DNA from: Silene noctiflora
Lineage: Eukaryota; Streptophyta; Magnoliopsida; Caryophyllales; Caryophyllaceae
DNA: 45,466 bases
Direction: 5' to 3'
Assembly (NCBI GenBank): GCA_009801015.1
Contig: VHZZ01007326.1
Span: 1 to 45,466 of the forward strand
The position numbers and the translations under genes are program-made. Under the pieces are notes generated by a model. It was not told the DNA's origin and did no database searches. It was given only the letters and a program-made list of their open reading frames with translations. Positions 31,848-43,000 of the stretch are shown piece after piece (the stretch's first letter is position 1; each line of letters opens with the position of its first letter).

Positions 31848-32000
31848 TTGGGAGACCGTCTCTCGCTACATTATTAGGGACAACCAATAATAACTAAGAA
31901 GTAATTAAAAAAAAAAGATAAAAATTAAGTAAAAATGGTACTCCGTAACTACTTATTATGAGAGAGGTCTCTCAGTGACATTAATGAGAGACTATCTCTT
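31848..32000. mobile_element. GGAGACCGTCTCTC-type MITE
   Basis: The left arm, CTTTTGGGAGACCGTCTCTC, pairs with the right arm AGAGACTATCTCTTTTAAGA. Subterminal CTTATTATGAGAGAGGTCTCTCAGTGACATTA in the right half pairs partly with GCTACATTATTAG in the left. The interior is A-rich. Confidence 0.6.
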
Positions 32001-33098
32001 TTAAGAATTTGTGAAAAATCACTATTACAATGAGATTGGATTGGAAAAGTGTAATTTTTGGGGATAATTTTGTTGTAAATATTAAAGAAAGTCTCACCTT
32101 AAAAATTTAAAAATATTGTAAATTATAAAAAATAAAAAATGCCCGTGTAACCAAGTGGTTGCGCCTCAGCTTCTGTCGTATACTCGTATTATTATAATGC
32201 TAACCTAATCAGAAAATTTACCGGTTTGTGAAACGTCGTCGACGTTTTTTTAAAAAAAAGACGAACTTGCCTTTAGCCCCTCTCTAAGTCTAATCTCCTT
32301 TCTCTAACTCTTATCTCTCTTCTCTTTAATCCCCAACCGTAGCACAACCACCATCACCACCACTTTCCGCCACACGGCACCACCACCACGACATGTGACC
32401 TATCGTTAGAATCTTAATAGAACAAGCTATCACCTCCAATTGGAATCACATCAGTATCATTCCTAGAACTCGACTTATGACCATTTAAAGACATCCCTTC
32501 CATAATCGGACGTCATACAAATCAAATTTTCTTAACAAAACAACTTAAACATCAATAAGACAAACAATAACAACTCAATACTTCTAAAACCAGTATATAG
32601 GTGAGCTTTTATCACACCAACATGTAAATTAAACACAACAATCATATACCACACATGCTAGAAATCAGGTTCATATTTCTTACCACATTCATGCTCATAC
32701 TTCTCAACCGAATAATACACATCGCATCTCGCCCATTTGAAATACATTTGAAACACCTCATGATTGATATCATTCGCTATATTCATCACATTTTCATGTC
32801 AACCACATTGCTCATAAAGTCATCACATAATACACATTCCACATCCTTCATTCACCTCAAACACATAATCCAACTTGCATGTGAAACAAACTCAAACATA
32901 TGAAACACATGGCAAACATATAGACACACAACGACCCTTAACACCCCACCGTGACCGGTGGAAAGTTGTAAAGGCAATTATGCGGCTTTGGAATGTCTCC
33001 CTAGCCTTTGCGGTAGCTCTAAACAACTCCTTTCCGGGTTCATTTTAATTAGACACCCTAAGTTCATTGGTTCATTGGTTTTAGGGTCCAAAATTGTT

Positions 33099-33110
33099 GC
33101 TCTGATACCA
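33099..33110 (-). other. LTR retrotransposon primer-binding site (initiator tRNA-Met)
   Basis: The minus strand reads TGGTATCAGAGC, exactly complementary to the 3' end of plant initiator tRNA-Met, three bases after an LTR-like end (...GGTGTTACA, at 33114). This orients the adjoining LTR on the minus strand. Confidence 0.75.
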
Positions 33111-33113
33111 TTT

Positions 33114-34786
33114 TGTAACACCCTCATACTCCGAGACACCTTACCAAGGACTACCTCCGAATACAAGGATGCTACCATCTCGGTTTTCCGAGGCAGTGAA
33201 CATCATAGAAACCATAACGAAACATTAAATAAATATAGTTTAAAGCGATTACAAAATCCTTCACAAAACGGAGTGCAAATCCAACCTGAAAAGAAATGTG
33301 ATAACTAAACAAAATCTGCGGAAGCTACAAAAACTCGTGAAGACTCCACCCTGTTAACCCCGCCGCATAGCCAACAGCCATCATCGTCAATACCTGCTAA
33401 GCCAGCTGCTCATCATCCCCGAATGGATCACCACAGTTTTGAAAACAATAACGGGGTCAGTCAACTGAACACTATATAAAGTAAACAATGTAAACAAATC
33501 GGAATAAACCACCACACCGTCACCACCACCATCATCGTACCACACATCAAGTAACCGACTACACATCGAAGTGTATAACCCTTCGAGTGGAGGACCGCAG
33601 CCACACCATCTAACCACCCACAATACCTAAATCCCTTATGTGCACATCCCCACTGCGCTGAGAGAACGCAGGAGGCGAACGACGGGGGTGAGACCACCTC
33701 TCACAATCATAATCACAACCACACCAATACCAACATCCACCGCCAACACCACCACCACAACATCGTCACAGCAATACCATCACACAATACCCAAGTCCTT
33801 TAATGTGCACATCCTTCCCGCGCTGAGAGAGCGGAGGAGGCGAACAGTGAGGGTAAGACCACTTCTCACAATGGCTCAAAAATCACTATGTCAATCACAT
33901 CTCAATCACACCCAACATTAATATCCATCACCAACATCGCCGTCAACACATCATCAAAATCATATAATCATATCATAGTACACATTACAAAATCGTCACA
34001 TTATACAATATACAATTCTACAATCAACTGAGTAGGAAAACCCTACCTCAACAAGCAATCCGGTAACAAGCAATAGATCAGGATGCTTCCTCTACGAAGT
34101 CTCCTCTTATAACGAAGCAATTACAACAAATACACAAATCCCCAAAAACCTCAAATCAGAAATTAGGATTACATACGATAGGTCAAAAGACTAGATCAAA
34201 GACTTACCCCGACGATTAAGATATTAAGATATTCGAAAACCCCAACAATTGACAAAGACGCGCCGCGACTTGAAGGTTTAGAAGGAGGAGCAATTATCGA
34301 TGTTTAGATTTTGTTTTAAAAGAGAATGGAACGATTTACTGCTCCTCGTTCTAATATATATATAATTCCCGCAAAAAGCCGACGCGAACCGGACACTCGG
34401 TCGAGTACAAGACACTCGACCGAGTGCACGACACTCGTGCGAGTACACGTAACTCGACCGAGTGCTCCGCAATCGTTCGAGTCCCCAGATCACATAACAC
34501 TGACAGACCAACCCACACGCGCACTCGGTCGAGTACCCTGTACTATGCCGAGTGTCCAGTGCCACAAATCACGAGTATTACAGCTGGACTGTAACACATC
34601 GACATTTCTGGTCCTAGGTTGCTCGGCCGAGTACGGGATACTCGACCGAGCAGGTGGTGTGGTGGTTTTGGCAGGCTTATGTTTTGTGTGTACTCGATCG
34701 AGTATGTGGGCACTCGATCGAGTGTCGTGCACTCAACCGAGTGTCCGGTCCGTTACGCTATTTTTCGCGGTTTGATTAAAGTAACA
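33114..34786 (-). mobile_element. LTR of a probable Ty3/Gypsy-type element, minus orientation
   Basis: On the minus strand the candidate LTR begins TGTTACTTTAATCAAACCGC and ends GAGGGTGTTACA, next to the primer-binding site. It is about 1.67 kb. The promoter side holds the dyad array (34395-34742) and then a TATA-like TATATATATTAG (about 34353-34368). A tandem duplication of 165 bp (TGTGCACATCC at 33639 and 33804) lies within it. No polyprotein is present. The 5' boundary is the least certain; the class is inferred. Confidence 0.55.
34395..34742. repeat. Array of twelve ACTCG-NN-CGAGT dyads
   Basis: Units (12 bp) are at 34395, 34414, 34433, 34452, 34471, 34523, 34542, 34621, 34640, 34692, 34712 and 34731. 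The 5-bp arms ACTCG/CGAGT are mostly perfect; the central two bases vary (GT, AC, TG, AT, GC). The first five are exactly 19 bp apart and some later ones 19-20 bp apart. Two are perfect 12-bp palindromes (ACTCGATCGAGT at 34692 and 34712). Confidence 0.85.
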
Positions 34787-34899
34787 CATAAATCATATAT
34801 AATCAGGTTTTATTAACTTAAATCATTTTATTATCAGCTTTAAACACTTTTTCACAAACAAAAGACAAGGACGTTCACTGCTTGTTACTTTCATCATTC

Positions 34900-35924
34900 T
34901 AATGCCAAGGTTCGTTGTTTTTGGGGATTTTCACATCTTAGCGTTCGTTAATCGTTGGGTAAGTTATCTATCTTAATTATTTTGTTGTTTTGTTAAGATT
35001 AGACAAACCTTAATTAGGTTAATTGGAGGTTTAGGGTGGATGTTTTGTATTGGATGTTGTAATATTGATTGATTGATATCATATTAGGTGTGTACTTCGT
35101 AGATGAGCCTTTCTATACTACTTTGCTGTGCTTTTGCTTGGATTATTGTTCAGGTAGGGTTTCCCTACTCAGTTGATTGTATAATTGGTATAAGGTGTAT
35201 GTGACGGTTTATTGTTGTTATTGTTTGATTGAGATTTATTGTGTTTGGTTATTGGATGTTGTTGTGGAGCCATTTTCGGGAGATGGTTCCAACCTCATGT
35301 TCGTCTCTTGTGGCTCCCGTCACAAGGGGGATGTGCACATTAATGATCTGGGTTCGCTCGTTGCGATGAGCGGGATTTTGATGGTAAGGCTGCGGTCTCC
35401 ACTAGCGGTGTGGATTACCTATTGCGATGAGTAATTTGGCAGGGATACACACCTTGGTGTGTAGTCGGTTACTGGTTACTATGAAGTTTGGAGGATGAAT
35501 GTTACAATTTTACTTGGTTGTGTATTGGTTTCTCTTATTGTGATGTTATATTGGTTATGTAGTTGACTGACCCCGTCTTTATTTTCAAAACTGTGGTGAT
35601 CCATTCGGAGATGGTGATTAGTTGACTTAGCAGGTATTGCCTGTTGATGTAGCTCGCGGGGCATGGGCGGGGCTAAGTCACCACATGTTTTGTAGTTTAG
35701 CTTCCGCTGAGTTAGATACATTCACTTCATAGTTTTGTCGTTACCTTTGGAGTTTGAGACGTCTAATCTTTTGAGAATTATATTTCCTTTTTATTAAAGT
35801 TATCTTATTAAACTTGTTTCATTATGGTTACTATGATGCGTACTATCTCGGGAAACCGATATGGTAACACCTTCATACATTGGGGTAGTCCTTGTTAAGG
35901 TACCTTGGTGTATGAGGGTGTAAA
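34900..35924 (+). mobile_element. Second LTR-like copy in opposite (plus) orientation
   Basis: From the right end inwards this stretch is the inverted, diverged counterpart of 33114-34070. Matching blocks include TATGAGGGTGT at 35911 versus ACACCCTCATA at 33118, GACCCCGT...TTTTCAAAACTGTGGTGATC (35570-35602) versus its reverse complement at 33427-33460, and GGTAGGGTTTCCCTACTCAG (35153) versus the reverse complement at 34027-34050. No primer-binding site follows 35924. It is probably a truncated solo LTR or a rearranged copy. Confidence 0.55.
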
Positions 35925-36585
35925 CCCGATTAAGCCAACCCCAAAAGTGAACCTGACCCGACCTGAGATGACAAGTAAACTGAATCAACCCAATACGTGC
36001 TTTGACCTCACCCGTCTTGGCAATTGGCACGAAAGTTGACTTGATCTGAAAGATAACTTGACTTAACTTGAATATAATCCGACAAAAACAACAAGTCAAG
36101 GCTATACATGCCAAAATAAGCAAACATTATGAATGAATTTTATAAAATATTTTAAATTAACTAACCCGGCTATCCTTGACAATTATCGAAATGACATGAC
36201 CCAATATCCAACCCATAAATGAGTCTGATTATGACCCGACCCTATCAAAATCCGTCAAATCTATCTAAATGACCGACAATGATCCAAAGCCAATTGAATC
36301 CGAGCAAATAATTGACCGATTAATCTGACCTAGACATAGCCATGACCCGACATAAACCAACCCGGTTGCCACTTCCACTACTAACATTTGATTAGGGCTT
36401 GAAACCTGTATTTGAAAGCATTTTTATAGCATGACAAAGTAGAGCCCAAAACCAAGACACAACATTTGGTCTTACTCTCATTATAAAATCAATAGTCATA
36501 AATAAGCACTTAAAACCCTAGTTTCCACCTTTACCGCTCTCATTTCTCCTCAGCCGCTGCACATCACCTTTCATCTGCTACAACC
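35925..36585. other. eL18 upstream region with CCGACCC-rich repeat, site II and telo-box
   Basis: About 35925-36370 is rich in GACCCGAC/CAACCCGG words with Gly-free, codon-free composition, typical of a degraded hAT-like repeat. The eL18 promoter follows: AGCCCA (site II, minus strand) at 36443-36448 and AAAACCCTAG (telo-box variant) at 36512-36521, then a CT-rich leader before the ATG at 36586. Confidence 0.5.
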
Positions 36586-39165
36586 ATGGTATTCTTCTTT
36601 ATCTCTTCCATGAAACCTTACATCCCTCTTCTTTCACCTTCATTTCAATCAAATTTTCATACTAATTTGTTTGTTTTGTTTGATTTTCAGGGTATTGACT
36701 TGAAGGCAGGCGGCAAAAGTAAGAAGACCAAGCGTACTGCGCCCAAATCTAATGATATCTACCTTAAGCTCCTCGTTAAGGTATTCTTACACTCCATTTC
36801 ACATACCCTTTTTCATTTTATGCATAAAAACTTTGATCTTTGTTTTCTATTCTGAACGTTTTAGATATGATGTTGGTGAAACAATGGCGGATTTTTGATG
36901 TTTTTTGTTTTCAGTTATACCGTTTTCTAGTGAGGAGAACTGGTAGCAGCTTCAATGCTGTTGTTTTGAAGAGGCTCTTCATGAGCAAGATCAACAAGGC
37001 ACCTCTTTCCCTGTCTAGGCTTGTCAAGTACATGGATGGCAAGGTATATTGATCTTTTCTTTATCTATTTTTGGGGTCTGTAATGTGATACAAATGATTG
37101 AGACACCCATAGTGGAATGGTAAACAAATGAACGGAATGGAGGTGGTATAGGTCTAAGGAGTTAAAATGCATATAACTTTGATTGGATTGGTAGTTTAAC
37201 AGCTTTTGTGAGGCGCAATTGATTTAGGGAAGGCATAATGCCACACCGAAATTGCTAATGGCCCTCATATTTGTGAGACGGTGAATAGTAACATGCCCTT
37301 AGCTTTAGCTTGTATTGTTGTGACAGTAACAAAAAGTGTAGTGGCGTTGTCATTTCCCTTGATTTAATGGTTTGCTTATGAGGAATTGAACGTTTAGTTT
37401 GTTAGCTATTGAGTTTGGTTAGAATGTTTGTGAGGTATGCGTTAAGTTGGATTATTAGTTAATGCCTCGTGTTATGATGGTTTTTGATTAGGATGGAAAG
37501 ATAGCCGTTGTAGTTGCTGCTGTTACTGATGATGTTAGGGTTTATGAAGTTCCTGCTCTCAAGGTTTGTGCTCTAAGGTTCACCGAAACTGCTCGTGCTC
37601 GCATTGAGAAGGCTGGTGGAGAATGCCTCACCTTTGATCAGTTGGCTCTTAGAGCTCCTCTTGGCCAAAACACGGTATTCACTCTATTCCAACTACCCTT
37701 TATGATGTGCTGTTGTTTCTCTTATGCTTATATATTGGTGGTGCTAATTTTGAATACTTTTAGTTGTTGGTCATTTTTTGTAGTGGTATATGTTGTGTTG
37801 GTGTAAATAGTGGTCTTTATAGGCGGATTTTAAATGGGATTGGAGTAGTTTCAAACATATTTGTTTTACAGCTTAAATTGTAACTTCTGTGTTGAGCTCA
37901 GATCTCTTAACCTGTAAGAAGTATTTACATGGTTGGCAACAGCTAAATAAGTAGCTCCATGAGTTTAAATTATATAAACCTATAATAAAATGTTTAATCA
38001 TACCATACAAACATACAATAAGTAGAGCATTTTTTTTTAGTTCTAGGGGTCCTCTCCAAGTGTTCCCATATGCGGTCATTGTTTCGAGAGCTAAAATTGG
38101 TTGTTTTTGCCTAGACCGCTCTCATGTGCTCATTATATGCTTTGCATGGGAAAAATAGAGTAGCTGTTCATCCCCTCCTTCCCAGGGGGATTGGATATAA
38201 GTTCTCCATTAAAATTGGCTCATAGCAAGTGAAAAAGCTGAAATAAATGTTGATGTGAAGTGAGTTTTAGCTCCCCTAAAATGGAGATAAAAAAGGGTAA
38301 ATGGGGAGAAAACAATTACTCTCCATCTTTCGCTATTGTAGATGCTGTTAGGCTTTAAGTTCACCTTTTGAAATAGGCAGGAGGTACTAGTTAAGATCAA
38401 GTCTATGGTGTATGCAATTTGCATGCATTTGAAATTGTCAGGATTGCTGCTGTTTTGCATTGCTTTTGTTTATTTTGTAGTTCTTATGGCTTCATTGCGC
38501 TGCTGTTTGTCATGAATGGTATGTTTTTGGGCTAAGTAGCCTATCTGTTGCCTTGATTGCACCAGTCTGTCATGTGTGGGATATTTTTGGGTGTGAAAGA
38601 ACCAAGTAGTCATATATGACATTTTGATTCAAAGGACTTTTAAACCTACTTAAATACCACAAAGTCGAATGATTTTACTAGCTAAAGGAACATATCTTCA
38701 TGAAAGATATTATGCCTATGCCGCCTCAAAATGAGTTTGCTTAAACCTTTGATGACCTTAATCAGGTATGTGGTGGTAACGTTCCAAATATAAATCCATG
38801 GAATGAACTACCTTTGTTATTGACTGCCGAGTCTTCTGACTTCTGTTTCTGCGTGATGGTATTCAACTCATTTTAGTAAAGAGTGATACAAAGTTATATT
38901 TGCTATTTTTTGTTCTTGTTGGAGTGATCATCAAGATTATTTCGATCATCACTTGCCCAATCTGATAATTGACGAAACTGATACACTTTGGTAATATTGT
39001 TTGCAGGTTCTTCTGAGAGGTCCTAAGAACGCCAGGGAGGCAGTCAAGCACTTTGGGCCAGCTCCTGGAGTACCCCACAGCCACACGAAGCCTTACGTTA
39101 GGGCTAAAGGAAGGAAGTTCGAGAAAGCCAGAGGTAGACGTAACAGCCGTGGTTACAAGAATTAA
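36586..39165 (+). CDS. RPL18: 60S ribosomal protein eL18 (RPL18)
   Basis: Five exons: 36586-36588, 36691-36780, 36915-37043, 37492-37674 and 39007-39165, all GT-AG and all in phase 0, giving 187 residues, the length of the Arabidopsis protein. eL18 is a structural protein of the large cytosolic ribosomal subunit. Recognisable blocks: [120 protein letters not shown] and [20 protein letters not shown], ending [11 protein letters not shown]. The first exon contains only the start codon, as in plant relatives I remember. The sequence is fully intact, with no missing residues. The first and third introns lie in different repeat contexts: intron 3 (37044-37491) has a short Stowaway-like remnant near 37090-37150, and intron 4 is 1.3 kb. 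Promoter motifs suggest co-expression with other ribosome genes. Confidence 0.96.
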
Positions 39166-40080
39166 GTTGGTTCTTCATCTGATGAGAGCAAACCCCATGT
39201 TTTTAGTTGTCTCAAGACACATGTTGACTAATGTGTTTCTATTTTGGTTTATGTTTCCAGTTTGTTGCATTGTTTTATTAGTGAACCAGAACGTTAGCGG
39301 TACGAGATTTTGCTCTATATATATTCCTAGTACTTGTTTAAGTGAGCTTGATTATGATTTTACTTCTGTTTTTTGTTTGAAATTGGGCTAAATATTCATT
39401 AGGTGCAAATTATATCCAATCATTTTGGTTGATGTGGAATAACTAATATCATTTTCTTTTCAAACTAACATAAAATAAATTCTTGCGATGGTTTTTTTCT
39501 TAAATGCTCCCTCGTTCCGGTTATTTGTTTACTTTTGGCTTTGACATAAAGACTAAGAAAAGAGGATGGGGCCAATTATTGGAAAGAAAATGGAGGAAAT
39601 TTGCGTGGAGAATCAAATTGCCATCAACGATATTATCAAAATAGGAGAAGTCTATAGCTCTATACCAAGCTTAATCATAAATGTCCCGTAATAAGCACAT
39701 TACCCACAAAAAAGTGTTAGATTGGATAGATTTATATCCCACGTAAATTATTCTTGTTTACAACGGTTATAAACAAGATTTAGTGTTTTTGAGGGTATGT
39801 TAATGAGCATTCTTTAAAAACGACACAAGATTGAAGACTCAAGTATAGTCCAGAACGCTTAAAATTTCTTACATATATTCGACGTGGGATACATAAACCG
39901 CATCATGTGTGCAGTGAGCACAGTTGCTTATACTTGTCCACTTTTACAACAGAAGAACGGAAGACTTGGGTGCCAAGCCAATAAACCTTAATACAGTCTA
40001 GTAGTACATTATTTATCCGAAAACACACAGCATATCAGGGACATGGATCTTTCCGGTCAAGTCTTGAATCACCAAGAGCA
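39166..40080. other. Convergent intergenic region, eL18 to epoxide hydrolase
   Basis: No gene is seen; the two genes end facing each other. A truncated Stowaway-like relic begins near 39506 (GCTCCCTCGTTCCGGTTATT) and includes AAAGACTAAGAAAAGAGGATG, resembling the copy at 25327. Its right terminus is lost. Confidence 0.5.
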
Positions 40081-43000
40081 TCAGAATTTAGCAAAGAAAT
40101 CTTGAATATGGTTGCTTATTTCTTCTGGCCTTTCTTGGTTGATGAAGTGAGCCGCATCTTCAATCACCACAACCTCCTCCAACAGCGGTACATCTTTCTT
40201 AAAGCCACCCTTGTGCAAGTAATCTTTAATGTTCAGAAAATTGTGTGTTGAGTCCAGAACTTCTATTATGAACTTTGTGGGTACTTTTATTTGCACCCCT
40301 GTCCATGGTGCCGTGAGCTCCCAATTCCTGCAAGTAAGAAAGCACAGGAATTCAGGATGCAATATTACTCCCAAATGCAACGTTACATGGTAAGCAAACT
40401 CGTCTAAGAGCTCATAGCACTGAAAAAAAAAACAAAAACACTCTTCGATTAGCAGAAACATTACAGACATTAAATATTACTCTGTTAGCCTCGAGTATTT
40501 TGAAGTTGGGAAATTTTTTCATTTTCTGTCAATTAAGTGGAATAGCAGCGTTTCCTATATTGCACTAACTCACCAAGTGAAATCTCCTTCAAATCTGCAC
40601 TCATGGCTATGTGAGTATGTTGCCCACTTTAATGGCCTGTTTCCGTTTTAATTAAACACCATCTGTTCACATCTCTTCTTAAAACTTGTTTTATGTGCAA
40701 ATGCTACATTTCTAAAGGGATTAGTTAAGTTCGTAATCTACTGTTAATAGGATTGTGAAGAACTGATATGAATTGGAAGAAAATCAATAATAACTTAGAA
40801 GACTAAACCAAGAAGACGAGAATAGACATACAGATTCATGCAACGATAGTAGTTCAAGCTTCCANTAAACCCCGTCTGCTTGAATTTTTCAGCAAAATAG
40901 TTGACGTCATCCTCTGTAAGCCATGGAGGCAAAGGGATGTTCTTATCTGCCAAACCTGCCAATCTTCCTTTTGGTATGACAGGCGGCCCTGGATCACGTG
41001 ATACCAGGAATTGCTTCATTAGCTTTACCGTGTCAACACTTGCAAATTCTTCCTCCATTTGTCCAGGTTCCTATAGGAGAATAGCAATTAAGTCAGACAT
41101 TGATGCAACAGTGACGAGTAACTTCAAATTTGCCAGTTATGTAATTTCAGGTCAAGCAACATTTAAAGGCACATTCAGAATAGTACAACTACTATGAGAG
41201 GGTCTTAAGTCTGAGATCAACCCAATAACTCTAGTTAAAAGAAATATATAAGAATTTGGGTTGGTTTTACATGTTAAGACTCGCCCAATACTACTACTTA
41301 TATGAGAAGGCTCCCTTGGGATAGAGATAATAATTACTGGAGTAATGGAGCGTAAAACAAGAGGAAATAGGAGGAGATTGGTGGTTAGTGGTGGTTGTGG
41401 AGGGAGGAAAGCGGAAGTGAGGGAGAATAATTACCTCCATATGGAAGGTAGGTGGCTAGGTATTCCCCCCTTAAAGGAGAAACTATTACACACATAACAC
41501 ATTTCTTCATTTCTATCTCCCACCAACATCACTTTCCACAACTTTTTAGTTCATTTAAGCTTTATTACCCTCGTACCACAGGGTTTTATGTGTGAGATCA
41601 ACCCATTAACCCTATAGTTATGCGAATACTCCGTAGATAAGAATTTGGGTGGTTACATGTTAAACCAATTTTTATAAGATTCACTCAATACACCTAATAA
41701 ATTATACTTCATAGTAAAGCTGATCCAAGTGCCAGCATAAAATTTACAATGTCCTAGTAAAATACGATTATGCAATGAATTACCAAGTTGGGGATATGAC
41801 TCATATGAGTAATGCTTGGTTGCATGCATACAAGTATAGAATCATTTCACAAAAGCGTACGGTTTCCATCAAATTCCTGATGTGAGAATCCAAAGAAAAG
41901 TGGGACAGTAAGAAAATATTTTACACAAACTTCACAGTCCATAATTTCACTCAGCAATGGTTTTCAGTAATGAAGAAAGCGACCAAGCCGCACGTAACCT
42001 AACTTTGAAGATCCTAAAAAAGTACTCCGTAATAAGTTCAGCTTGTTTGGGCCCGAGCTGTTTCATTACAACACCAAGCTTTCAAATCATTCACTAAAGG
42101 CACATGTACCTCCACCTTAAATTATGGGTAGTTCTTGAAAAATACTATTGTAGAAGGATATTTGAGTAAAATAACAAGGGGTTTTCCATGTCAATCTGTT
42201 TTAAAAGAACTATTTTCTCCCTGAACTTACTTCGGCTACTCACTATTTCAGTTTTCTGTATTATTTTTTTATTCCTCAGGGTAAAACTCAAACACTCTCA
42301 CACTAGACAAGATTGAAAATACTACACAAAGTCGAAGGAAATTCATACCTTCCCCTATTTAATTTAATTATCCCCATTTTACCATTTCATTCTCAAAAAC
42401 AAAAAAAATTAATTGGGGCTAATATGTTTATTCATTGGTATCCACGTTATCGCTTCCGGGGAAAAAAAAAATCATATCTGAGCATCAGATGTATGACTTC
42501 AGATAGCAATAAAGGTAGCATTGCAATCTTAGTCATGATCAAATAAATGATAAGAAATTGGCACACAACAATTGACTAAACTATTCCAACAGGAATTAAT
42601 AAATGCATCAGTACAAAAGATGCCGCTAAATTTACGACTCTATAAGAACACAGCAGAAATAGTTGCTGAGAGTCTTTTGAATCTTATTTTGTCAACTTTA
42701 TCAGTTTCAAGCATTATCCAAGAAATTATGTATCTGAAAATGAAATTAATGTTACTTAACTAACCAAAAACTATAAACGCTCATTTTACCAACGCAAACC
42801 AAAATCGACTGAATCTAAACACCAATCACAAACTATTTGGCGAGCCTGAGGTATACTAACTTACTAACACGGCAGATTGGGGAAGATAAACAAACGAAGG
42901 AGAACATGCTAGTGAAACAAGAGGGTGTGGTAGTCCGCTAGATTAATAAATACACTTGAGCAATCCTACCAAAATTTTCCGACGCGAGACGATTAGCTCA

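Larger units (their letters stand above)
31516..33098. other. Intergenic region with SINE and MITE relics and retroelement leader
   Basis: No gene is seen. It contains a SINE relic (31705-31800), an inverted-repeat MITE (about 31848-32000) and, from about 32900 to 33098, sequence next to a primer-binding site that is probably the leader of an LTR element on the minus strand. The stretch 32270-32400 is CT/CACCAC-rich without a protein signal. Confidence 0.5.

Noticed and set aside
32140-32185. tRNA-like text (GTGTAACCAAGTGGTTGCGCCTC)
   Set aside because: There is box A-like sequence only; no acceptor stem or box B completes a tRNA.
33640-33921. Thr/Arg-rich open frames in 33.4-34.8 kb on both strands
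   Set aside because: They are translations of the 165-bp LTR duplication and of the ACTCG dyads (repeated TRPS-like words), not proteins.
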